13,479 nucleotides of DNA from positions 1 through 13,479 of the forward strand of contig JAESSV010000112.1 in assembly GCA_016763895.1 (NCBI GenBank), written 5' to 3'. The notes beneath the pieces were generated by a model, which was given only the letters and a program-made list of their open reading frames with translations, did not search any database and had not been told where the DNA came from. Shown here piece by piece: positions 7,543 through 13,180 of the stretch (positions within the stretch are counted from its first letter, which is position 1; each line of letters starts with the position of its first letter). The translations under genes and the position numbers were made by a program. Origin of the DNA: Magnetovibrio sp. (GTDB lineage Bacteria; Pseudomonadota; Alphaproteobacteria; Rhodospirillales; Magnetovibrionaceae).

Positions 7543-8077
7543 TACCAAACGCATCAGCACCATTCATCCGGTCACGGGTGATCCGCAATTGGTCATATCG
7601 CGGCCCGGCGAAGATGCGGATGCACTGGGGCCACAAGATTATGTCAAACTTGAATATCATTCCGATTGGAACAGTGTTGAAAGCATTGTTCGCGCCGGTG
7701 AAGCGGAATGGACAAATCTGGGACCCTACTTTTCACAATATTCGAGATATTACGCACCCACACTTCGCATCGATTTTGATGATCTGGGCTTTCCGCCAAT
7801 TGTTGATTTCGATTTGATCCAGCATGACAATCATGTGATTTCTGGCGTGGATTTTCCAATTGTAGGAAACTCAATTGCCCTGAACGTGTTGGGCTGGGGC
7901 CACGCCGAGGAATGGAATAAAATACCCACAGGTGGTTCTGATCCATACTTGAAACGCGTGTTCTGTGCCAGCTTTACAGACCACATAACATTCACGCCTT
8001 CTGCACTATTTGAGCATAATTTTGACTTTCGAAGCTACAAACTCAGCTTCATAATCTGGAACCTTCCTGCACGATGA
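7532..8077 (+). CDS. Small tail protein, first of three tandem paralogues
   Basis: 181 residues. I choose ATG at 7532, overlapping the preceding stop by 11 nt; the frame is open back to 7331 but that part lies in the tail-tip gene. The N-terminus QLVISRPGEDA (19-29) followed by YVKLEYHSDW has the same pattern as the next two proteins: a K/R-x-G-x-D turn, a strand with a serine, then another strand. The C-terminus SYKLSFIIWNLPAR is also a strand ending in a short polar tail, like the others. The rest is beta-rich (YYAPTLRIDFDDLGFPPIV). No catalytic motif, signal or membrane segment. Position directly after the gpJ-like gene and before the fibre suggests a tail-tip attachment or receptor-contact protein. 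Function is inferred from place only. Confidence 0.75.
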   Translation: MTLNTKRISTIHPVTGDPQLVISRPGEDADALGPQDYVKLEYHSDWNSVESIVRAGEAEWTNLGPYFSQYSRYYAPTLRIDFDDLGFPPIVDFDLIQHDNHVISGVDFPIVGNSIALNVLGWGHAEEWNKIPTGGSDPYLKRVFCASFTDHITFTPSALFEHNFDFRSYKLSFIIWNLPAR

Positions 8078-8451
8078 GTGAGCGGTTTTTGTTTGGTCGC
8101 GACAGCGCCGGTAACGCAGGCTTTAAGCTCTCCAAGGCGGGCTTTGACGCTTCCAATACCGCAGACGTTAATCTGCAAATTGGCGGCAATCTGGACACGC
8201 CACAATTGGTCACTTCCGGCACTTTGAGTCTGATTTCAAAGAAAGTGGAAACTGTAAATTACGAAGTTTTGCAACGCACTCCAATTATTTTTGCGCGCAC
8301 AATTCGAGCGGGAAATTACATTCAGGAGCCGTATAATCGTTATGGTTTTGGCGACGGTGGGATTTGGTTTTTTCCGACCAGCAATTTAACATGGTTCTTG
8401 TCTGAATCTGATCGCCTGATCATGTATCATATAATCACAAGGGCGGGCTGA
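8074..8451 (+). CDS. Small tail protein, second of three tandem paralogues
   Basis: 125 residues, shortest of the three. The start overlaps the previous stop as ATGA. FKLSKAGFDA (17-26) then VNLQIGGNL and LVTSGTLSLISKK give the same N-terminal arrangement as the proteins on either side; the end, RLIMYHIITRAG, matches their terminal strand. The middle section seen in the 181- and 201-residue neighbours is mostly absent, so this looks like a minimal version of the shared fold. It contains several aromatic residues near the end (YNRYGFGDGGIWFF), often seen in surface-binding tips. No known family recognised. A structural tail role is inferred from its neighbours. Confidence 0.75.
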   Translation: MSERFLFGRDSAGNAGFKLSKAGFDASNTADVNLQIGGNLDTPQLVTSGTLSLISKKVETVNYEVLQRTPIIFARTIRAGNYIQEPYNRYGFGDGGIWFFPTSNLTWFLSESDRLIMYHIITRAG

Positions 8452-9056
8452 TGGCCAAAATCGGACATTTGGGCCTTGTGCCCGGCGCGTTTAACGATGA
8501 GCCGCTGTTGCGGGTGGTCAAGTCCGGCGCTGATTTTTTAACTGCAAAAATTGACGATGTGGTTTTTGACAGCCGCTATCCGTTACTTTCTGTGATGTTG
8601 TCAGATGATATCACCATTGCTGCCCAAAGCGTGGAGACATTCAGTTTTCCGCAATGGATAACCGACCTGCCGTTTATACCGGTTGTTAAATCCGGGGCGC
8701 ATTCATTGGCGGCAAATGGTCAATTCGTGGCTCCTGGATTATGGGTGGCACAACCCACGCCAAGCAATCCTGGCGGTGGTTTTTATGCAGCCGATTATTC
8801 AGAAGTAACGAGGTTTGCCAAAGACGAAAATGATGATTTGCACACGGAATCCTACACCATTAATCCGGGTTTTGCCCACACGCACATCGAGGAATACCCA
8901 GACTGTGTCATGCCATACGCGCATTTGGGAGAATTTCCGGCTGGCCAAAATGTGCGCGGATATACGGTGGATTCCTACAATGAAAAAATCATCGTCGGCA
9001 ATAATTATCTCACCGATATTTCTGTTCGTTTTCATCTTTTGAACATGGGTGCCTAG
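8451..9056 (+). CDS. Small tail protein, third of three tandem paralogues
   Basis: 201 residues. The start shares one base with the previous stop (TGATG), with a purine-rich AAGGGCGG just upstream. LLRVVKSGADFLTA (19-32) followed by VVFDSRYPLLSVMLS repeats the K-x-G-x-D, strand-serine-strand pattern of the two genes before it; the protein ends SVRFHLLNMGA, again a strand and short tail. Between them is a longer insert (about 80-180) with Pro/Gly loops (QPTPSNPGGGFYAADY) and a His-rich segment (GFAHTHIEEYPDCV) that could bind a metal, although nothing shows this directly. I recognise the type as one found near fibres in phages of Rhizobiales but cannot name a family. Tail structural or adhesion role inferred. 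Confidence 0.75.
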   Translation: MAKIGHLGLVPGAFNDEPLLRVVKSGADFLTAKIDDVVFDSRYPLLSVMLSDDITIAAQSVETFSFPQWITDLPFIPVVKSGAHSLAANGQFVAPGLWVAQPTPSNPGGGFYAADYSEVTRFAKDENDDLHTESYTINPGFAHTHIEEYPDCVMPYAHLGEFPAGQNVRGYTVDSYNEKIIVGNNYLTDISVRFHLLNMGA

Positions 9057-9071
9057 AAGGACAATATCCAC

Positions 9072-10136
9072 ATGACAGTTATTATTACTGGCACCATTTC
9101 GGTGGATGCCAACAGCACAAGCGTGACCGGTTCCGGCACAAATTGGGGGTCAACCGTTAAACCGGGTGATATGCTGGTTGTCGGTTTGAGTTTCGGATTT
9201 GCTGGGTCAATCGAAAGCGATACCGCACTGACACTGGAGGTGGGCTGGCCGGGCGGCGATGTGGTGAACGGTGCTTATTATATTTCACCAATGGGCGTGG
9301 GTTTTGGCACGATTGAGACCAACCGCCTGTTGGCAGAATATGTAGCCGCCTTGCGAGCTGGAACTTTGTTCAAACCAGACGCAAGTGGGGCACTGGCAGA
9401 ACGTGACGATTACGATGATGAAGGGCAGGGGTTCTTTTATTTGGACCCGTCCGTAGACCCGCATCAATTATATACCAAGCTTTCTGATACATCTGGCGAT
9501 TGGAATGGTGGCACAGATTGGCCGCAAAGCGGCGAGGATGGCATCGATGGCGACCCCGGTGCGGATGGAATTTCCCCGACAATTGATTGGAATGTCGATG
9601 AAGTCGTAACAGTTGATGTTCGGTCGACTTTCCCAGCGTCAACCGCCATTTCAGGAAAAAGTAACAGCGGTCACGGGGTATATGCATATAGCGCGATTGC
9701 GCCCGCGATCAGATCAATCGGCGTCGTGCAGGCCGGTATCGTATCAACCAGCACAGCTGGTTACGGCGGTGAATTTTCGAGTGCTGACTATTACGGCCTC
9801 AAATCCGTGGGGTATCTAGGTGGCGGATTATTCGCTCAAAGCGCATCCGGCGCTGGAGCAAGGATACTGAGCGATAGTGGCCCGGGCGTCAACGTCACCA
9901 GCGTTAGCGGCCATTCAGGCTTATTTTCGGGCGGTCTGGGCGTGAAAATTGTTGGCAAACTCGAGGTTACCGATTGCATAAAATTTGGCTCGTTCACGGT
10001 TGGCACAGCGCCCACTGCCAGTGTGGCCGGGGCAGGGTCGGCGATCTTTATAACCAACGAATCCGGAGGACCAACGCTGGCAATTTCGGATGCCACGAAC
10101 TGGCTTCGAATTCGCGACAACGTAATAATTTCATAA
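9072..10136 (+). CDS. Tail fibre protein with short collagen-like stretch
   Basis: 354 residues. The N-terminal domain (about 1-100), ITGTISVDANSTSVTGSGTN then KPGDMLVV and ALTLEVGWPGG, is the beta-rich attachment domain common at the base of phage fibres. Residues 154-168 (GEDGIDGDPGADGIS) are five Gly-X-Y triplets, a collagen-like trimer-forming stretch. From about 200 to 295 runs a Gly/Ser-rich series of short strands (GHGVYAYS, GYGGEFSSADYYGLK, GGLFAQSASG, GHSGLFSGGLG), likely an intertwined trimeric beta structure. The end, SAIFITNESGGPTLAISDAT followed by NWLRIRDNVIIS (about 323-354), is a recurrent fibre C-terminus in phages of alphaproteobacteria. ATG at 9072 has AGAAGGA ten bases upstream. 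Role: receptor binding, probably as a trimer. No cleavage or chaperone site is evident. Confidence 0.85.
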   Translation: MTVIITGTISVDANSTSVTGSGTNWGSTVKPGDMLVVGLSFGFAGSIESDTALTLEVGWPGGDVVNGAYYISPMGVGFGTIETNRLLAEYVAALRAGTLFKPDASGALAERDDYDDEGQGFFYLDPSVDPHQLYTKLSDTSGDWNGGTDWPQSGEDGIDGDPGADGISPTIDWNVDEVVTVDVRSTFPASTAISGKSNSGHGVYAYSAIAPAIRSIGVVQAGIVSTSTAGYGGEFSSADYYGLKSVGYLGGGLFAQSASGAGARILSDSGPGVNVTSVSGHSGLFSGGLGVKIVGKLEVTDCIKFGSFTVGTAPTASVAGAGSAIFITNESGGPTLAISDATNWLRIRDNVIIS

Positions 10137-10147
10137 AGGATATTCTT

Positions 10148-10453
10148 GTGGCACTTACACAAAAAACCGCAATCAATGAAGTACTTTTTCGGTTTAACCC
10201 GGACGGCTCAGTCCAGGGCGCGCACGTCATTCGTCACATCGGCGTTGTTGACGATAACGGTCAATGGTTTGGAACGCCCACTGCATTGCCTGCAGAAGCG
10301 ATTGATCCGAACGAAATCGGTTCAATCGTAGAGTCGGAGTTGGCCGCTGTGTCTGCTGAAAATTTGGAACTGAAGAAACAAGTGGCTTCTCGGGACGAAG
10401 AAATTGCCGGGCGACGGTCTGTTTTTGATGATATCGACCCACTCGGCCTTTGA
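10148..10453 (+). CDS. Small protein after the fibre gene, possibly extended by frameshift
   Basis: 101 residues as read in one frame. Start GTG at 10148 with AAAGGA seven bases upstream; the frame stays open back to 9974 but only inside the fibre gene. The N-terminal half (TAINEVLFRFNPDGSVQGAH then RHIGVVDDNGQWFGTPTALP) looks beta-stranded; the C-terminal half (about 57-92) is a charged helix with coiled-coil character (SELAAVSAENLELKKQVASR). The frame ends CTT TGA at 10448-10453. In the +1 frame a further 18 residues follow to 10508, which would make a 119-residue protein. Position after a fibre suggests a fibre-assembly or tail accessory role, but no family is recognised. Confidence 0.7.
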   Translation: MALTQKTAINEVLFRFNPDGSVQGAHVIRHIGVVDDNGQWFGTPTALPAEAIDPNEIGSIVESELAAVSAENLELKKQVASRDEEIAGRRSVFDDIDPLGL

Positions 10454-10508
10454 TCTTACCGCAGAGCAAGTCTCTAAAATGGTGGCATGGGCCAGAAATG
10501 GCGAGTGA
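10428..10508 (+). other. +1-frame extension / possible 26-codon minigene after CTT TGA
   Basis: The +1 frame after CTT TGA (10448-10453) encodes DLTAEQVSKMVAWARNGE, an amphipathic helix-like sequence, and stops at TGA 10506-10508, exactly 11 nt past the next gene's ATG. The same frame could instead start at ATG 10428 (26 residues), but no ribosome binding site precedes it. CTT TGA is the core of the +1 shift site in bacterial prfB, where CTT slips to TTT. Unlike prfB, the next base is T rather than C and no Shine-Dalgarno-like bases lie just upstream. A one-base sequencing error or natural indel would look the same. Confidence 0.45.
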
Positions 10509-10716
10509 TTTCACCAAGTTTGAAGCCTTCAGGCGGGTGACGGGAACATACAAATTGTATCAGCTTGAAGCTGATATGGTTTGGGAAATTGGGGCGAAAG
10601 GTTCCGGCTGGAAGCTGATCGTCCCGGCTGCACTGGCGCGCGGCAGTTCTTCAAGCCGGGCATGGGCGCTGTTTATCGCCACGCTTGCCTATACCGCAAT
10701 CAGCCACAGGGGCTGA
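10498..10716 (+). CDS. Small hypothetical phage protein
   Basis: 72 residues from ATG at 10498. An in-frame TTG at 10450 would add 16 residues, but they read like the shadow of the neighbouring frame, and the ATG gives an 11-nt overlap with the TGA at 10508, the same overlap length used at 7532 and 12819. The N-terminus is charged and aromatic (FTKFEAFRRVTGTYKLYQLE), followed by VWEIGAKGSGWKLIVPAALA. The last 25 residues (AWALFIATLAYTAIS) are hydrophobic and might form one membrane helix or a buried helix. It is the last gene before a 37-bp gap and the endolysin, so it could belong to the tail or the lysis group. No family recognised. Confidence 0.55.
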   Translation: MASDFTKFEAFRRVTGTYKLYQLEADMVWEIGAKGSGWKLIVPAALARGSSSSRAWALFIATLAYTAISHRG

Positions 10717-10753
10717 CCCTTCTAAATCGATTTCACTTTAACTAAGAGGCGGG

Positions 10754-11491
10754 TTGTCAGAAATGGCAGCGCGATCAAACATGGAATTTATCAAGTGGCT
10801 TCAAAGCCGTCTGAATGCCTACGGCTGCTCCGTTGAAGTTGATGGCGTGTGGGGTCCGGCATCGCGACAAGCCTTGTTGGCATTTCAAAAGAAAAAGCGC
10901 CTGCCACAAACAGGCATAAGCGATAAAGCAGCCGTCGCCAAACTGCGCCGGTCTGTGGTTCGTCCACGGGGTAAAAATGGCGTTTCTATGCCCGCGCCTG
11001 CTGAAACCATGCCGCCTTGGTTGGCCGAAATGACCCGGCGCATGGGGCTGCATGAGGTGAGGAACAATTACACACTGATGGAGTGGTTGCGGTCCGGTGC
11101 ATTTCTGGGCGATCCATCCAAATTGCCATGGTGCGGCGATGCGATTGAAACCTGCATTGTTCGAACGCTCAACGAGCCAGTGCCTAACAATCCATTTTGG
11201 GCGCAGGCATGGCGCAATTTTGGAATTGATGCGTGTGGCCCAAAAGTTGGTGCAATCGGGGTGATCAAATGGTCTGCGCGCGCGGGTCATGTGGGCATTG
11301 TTGTTGACTACGATGCCAGGCGAAAGCGGGTAAAACTGCGCGGTGGTAATCAGGGCAATATGATCAAGGATGCTTGGTTCCCACTTCGGAAATTCATCGC
11401 ATTCCGCTGGCCAAAAACCTTCCCAATCAAAAAATACCCGCCGGTTGGTGGCCATGCGGCTGTGAGTGGCGGCAAGGCGGGTACGCGCTGA
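10754..11491 (+). CDS. Endolysin: PG-binding domain plus TIGR02594-type peptidase/amidase
   Basis: 245 residues. The N-terminal domain (about 10-66) is a PG_binding_1 type peptidoglycan-binding repeat: FIKWLQSRLNAYGCSVEVDG, then VWGPASRQALLAFQ and TGISDKAAVAKL. After a Pro-rich linker (about 70-88) comes a TIGR02594-like cysteine peptidase/amidase: PWLAEMTRRMGLHE, PWCGDAIETC with nucleophile Cys127, AGHVGIVV with His179 and RGGNQGNMI with Asn199, completing a Cys-His-Asn set. No signal peptide is visible, so release through the neighbouring holin is expected. The start is uncertain: TTG 10754 lies four bases after AAGAGG, while ATG 10763, four codons later, has a longer spacing. It shares one base with the next gene's start (TGATG). 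Role: breaks host peptidoglycan at lysis. Confidence 0.88.
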   Translation: MSEMAARSNMEFIKWLQSRLNAYGCSVEVDGVWGPASRQALLAFQKKKRLPQTGISDKAAVAKLRRSVVRPRGKNGVSMPAPAETMPPWLAEMTRRMGLHEVRNNYTLMEWLRSGAFLGDPSKLPWCGDAIETCIVRTLNEPVPNNPFWAQAWRNFGIDACGPKVGAIGVIKWSARAGHVGIVVDYDARRKRVKLRGGNQGNMIKDAWFPLRKFIAFRWPKTFPIKKYPPVGGHAAVSGGKAGTR

Positions 11492-11832
11492 TGTTTGCGT
11501 GGCTCACTAGAGTGCTTGGATTAGCACCGCTCCCACCAAAAACCGGAAGCCGTGAAATGGTGATGATGATCTTCACCTATCTTTCGTGGTCCACAACAGC
11601 GGTGCTAATCGCCGGTTGGTGGCACACAGGTTACATCACGGCCGCAATGGTTCTGCTGGTCCCGCTGTGGATCGGGTGGATGGGTTTTGTCGCCTATGTC
11701 TACAAACTCAAAGATGACGCTGTGACCGCTGTGGACGTGATGGCGTCACTCAATAAACAAAGACCTGATGATGTGTTTCGTCAGGTGGAAGGCGATGATT
11801 TTCCTACATCTGGGGAGGAAGACACGCGATGA
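11491..11832 (+). CDS. Holin candidate, two membrane segments
   Basis: 113 residues from ATG 11491, which shares a base with the endolysin stop; the frame is open back to 11374 but that part lies inside the endolysin. Two hydrophobic segments are visible, about 24-44 (VMMIFTYLSWSTTAVLIAGW) and 47-71 (GYITAAMVLLVPLWIGWMGF and on), separated by a short turn with His45. A charged N-terminus and an acidic, hydrophilic C-terminus (DDVFRQVEGDDFPTSGEED) complete a class II-like holin layout. It lies between the endolysin and the spanin pair, the normal place for a holin, which makes the timed lesion in the inner membrane. I cannot assign a Pfam holin family, so the call rests on topology and position. 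Confidence 0.68.
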   Translation: MFAWLTRVLGLAPLPPKTGSREMVMMIFTYLSWSTTAVLIAGWWHTGYITAAMVLLVPLWIGWMGFVAYVYKLKDDAVTAVDVMASLNKQRPDDVFRQVEGDDFPTSGEEDTR

Positions 11833-12278
11833 AAACCTTCCTTCTCTCAGCAATCCGAATGCTCGGAATACCCGGCATTCTCTTTCTTGGCCTGTTCTAT
11901 TTTTACGAAGGCCTGCCGCTGCTTCGTAAAATCCCATTCATCCACAAAGTCGATGTGGTGGGTCACTTGATTGTTGGTCGGGTGGAAGCGCAGCGCCGGG
12001 CAGCAAGGCTTGATCGTGACCGATTCTGGCAAGCCAAAGTTCGTGAAGCTGAAAACAGACTTGAAAAAATTCGAGTTGATCAGGCCCGAAAGCTGGCCGC
12101 AAACGAGCGCAGGTTTTTGGAGCAGGGGGCAGTTCAAAGCCTTCGTGATCGAAACCAAATGAACGCACTTGATCGCGCTCTTTCCAACATTTCAAAACAG
12201 AGGAAATCAGATGGTAAAACCTGTCGCCCTTGCGTTGATCGCAGGGTTCCTGACCAGCTCCTGCGCATCGTCAAATGA
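11829..12278 (+). CDS. Inner-membrane spanin candidate (Rz-like)
   Basis: 149 residues. It starts in an ATGA overlap with the holin stop. One N-terminal membrane helix (about 11-29, MLGIPGILFLGLFYFYEGL) is followed by a long charged helix with heptad-like spacing (about 50-120; VEAQRRAARLDRDRFWQAKV, RLEKIRVDQARKLAANERRF), the normal form of an i-spanin spanning the periplasm. Downstream, a lipoprotein gene begins inside its last 68 nt in another frame, the hallmark of Rz/Rz1 pairs. Role: with the o-spanin it fuses inner and outer membranes in the last step of lysis of a Gram-negative host. Its C-terminus is basic with two cysteines (KTCRPCVDRR), which could allow disulfide linkage, as in some spanins. 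Confidence 0.75.
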   Translation: MKTFLLSAIRMLGIPGILFLGLFYFYEGLPLLRKIPFIHKVDVVGHLIVGRVEAQRRAARLDRDRFWQAKVREAENRLEKIRVDQARKLAANERRFLEQGAVQSLRDRNQMNALDRALSNISKQRKSDGKTCRPCVDRRVPDQLLRIVK

Positions 12279-12483
12279 TGTTTCGGTGCTCGCTAAACAT
12301 CGATCTGCCAAGATTCCGTCGTCGCTTATGCAGCCGTGCGCCAAACCGCAAAAATTACAGAAACGGCTGACATGGGGCGAGTTGTTCAAACTTCACCAAA
12401 TAGACCGCGCGGCTTTGCGCCGGTGCGGCCAGTCTAAAAGCGCATTGGTTCGCGCTGTCAAAATCACTCAAAAGGAGAAATGA
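12211..12483 (+). CDS. Outer-membrane lipoprotein spanin candidate (Rz1-like), nested start
   Basis: 90 residues from ATG 12211, with AGAGGA about six bases upstream; the frame is open back to 12169 but only inside the inner spanin gene. The N-terminus MVKPVALALIAGFLTSSCAS is a lipoprotein signal ending at Cys18. The lipobox is imperfect (T-S-S-C with Leu at -4). The mature protein is short and basic, with a conserved-looking helix near the end (TWGELFKLHQIDRAALRRCG) as in Rz1-type proteins of this kind. The first 68 nt overlap the end of the inner spanin in a different frame. Role: outer-membrane partner of the i-spanin. A second cysteine (in RAALRRCG) may form a disulfide. Confidence 0.75.
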   Translation: MVKPVALALIAGFLTSSCASSNDVSVLAKHRSAKIPSSLMQPCAKPQKLQKRLTWGELFKLHQIDRAALRRCGQSKSALVRAVKITQKEK

Positions 12484-12484
12484 C

Positions 12485-12829
12485 ATGAAACGCTTTTGTG
12501 TATTATTGGCTATCGTTTTGGCAGTTTTGTTGTGGGCCAGTTTTGCGTTTTCTTGCACTAAAATGGATCAGGAAATTGCCAGAATTGAGAGCGTGACCAC
12601 TCAATATAAGTTAGGGCACCTGTGGCTAGAACCAGTGCGCTTTTCTGATGGAAACGCTATATTGGGTGTTGTGGTTCAGCGCCTTCCTGCCGGGGTGTTG
12701 GCGATTTTAAAAACGGATGTTTGGTTTCAAGGAAGTTTGTACCGCGAGTTTGGTTTAAATCTTCTATCCCAAAATCTGATTGGTATAAACTTAATCCAAA
12801 TCCGATGGGTGATATCTGATGAGCGGTAA
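12485..12829 (+). CDS. Small secreted or membrane-anchored protein, unknown function
   Basis: 114 residues. A very good ribosome binding site (AAAGGAGA) lies seven bases before ATG 12485, one base after the o-spanin stop. Residues 4-23 form a hydrophobic signal sequence (FCVLLAIVLAVLLWASFAFS) before Cys24; Ala21-Phe22-Ser23 would suit signal peptidase I better than a lipobox, since Phe at -2 is unusual for lipoproteins. The mature part is short, beta-like and hydrophobic near the end (LLSQNLIGINLIQIRWVI). Base composition is more AT-rich than the tail genes. I recognise no family. Being outside the usual lysis set and exported, it could act on the envelope, for instance in exclusion or lysis control; this is speculation. 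Confidence 0.65.
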   Translation: MKRFCVLLAIVLAVLLWASFAFSCTKMDQEIARIESVTTQYKLGHLWLEPVRFSDGNAILGVVVQRLPAGVLAILKTDVWFQGSLYREFGLNLLSQNLIGINLIQIRWVISDER

Positions 12830-13118
12830 CTCTAATGTGGATGACAAGCATTGGCATCTTGATAGACGGGTTCCAATCGCGATGATTGTTGCCTTATTAA
12901 TCCAATTCGCCAGTGGCGCTTGGTATATGCACGGTCTGACCGATGGCGTGGATAACAATAAGTCTGACATTGCAGAAATTAAAAAGCTGGTTGATCAAAC
13001 CCGCACAGCTGAAAACCAGATTAGCCACCGTATGATTGCGGTTGAAACACAGCTGAAAGCCAATAACCGAATATTGGAGCGGCTGGAAAGGCATTTGTTG
13101 AGAGTGCCAGATAAATAA
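12819..13118 (+). CDS. Small single-TM protein with C-terminal coiled coil
   Basis: 99 residues. ATG 12819 overlaps the previous stop (12827-12829) by 11 nt. A short polar N-terminus with HWHLDRR precedes a single hydrophobic segment (about 18-38, VPIAMIVALLIQFASGAWYM), then a long helix with heptad spacing (about 46-94: DNNKSDIAEIKKLVDQTRTA, later QISHRMIAVETQLKANNRIL). Proteins of this shape are frequent beside lysis genes of phages from alphaproteobacteria. It might be a second holin, an antiholin or a structural accessory; the sequence does not decide. It is the last gene of the operon and is followed by a strong terminator 30 bp later. Confidence 0.72.
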   Translation: MSGNSNVDDKHWHLDRRVPIAMIVALLIQFASGAWYMHGLTDGVDNNKSDIAEIKKLVDQTRTAENQISHRMIAVETQLKANNRILERLERHLLRVPDK

Positions 13119-13148
13119 AGCTGCCGTATGGAGTGGCCTTCTTTTAAC

Positions 13149-13180
13149 CCCGCTCAGGCTTGGCTTGGGCGGGTTTTTTT
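13149..13180 (+). terminator. Rho-independent terminator of the tail-lysis operon
   Basis: CCCGCTCA (13149-13156) pairs with TGGGCGGG (13166-13173), with one T-G wobble; GG at 13157-13158 extends the stem by a G-T and a G-C pair against 13164-13165. Seven T follow (13174-13180). It lies 30 bp after the last stop codon on the plus strand. Confidence 0.93.

Noticed and set aside
9974..10147. Longer start for the 10148 gene
   Set aside because: The extension is inside the fibre gene's conserved C-terminus; GTG 10148 has AAAGGA at proper spacing just after the fibre stop.
10450..10497. TTG start at 10450 for the 72-residue gene
   Set aside because: It would give a TTGA overlap, but the 16 extra residues (MILPQSKSLKWWHGPE) look like out-of-frame reading of the neighbouring +1 extension, and no ribosome binding site precedes the TTG.
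10775..11455. 226-residue open frame antisense to the endolysin
   Set aside because: It mirrors a gene with clear domains and catalytic residues; its composition (many Trp, His, Cys, Pro) is typical of an antisense shadow and it has no family resemblance.
11374..11490. Longer start for the holin candidate
   Set aside because: The extension overlaps the endolysin C-terminus in another frame and would add a hydrophilic, Pro/Cys-rich segment; ATG 11491 shares a base with the endolysin stop, as in other joins here.
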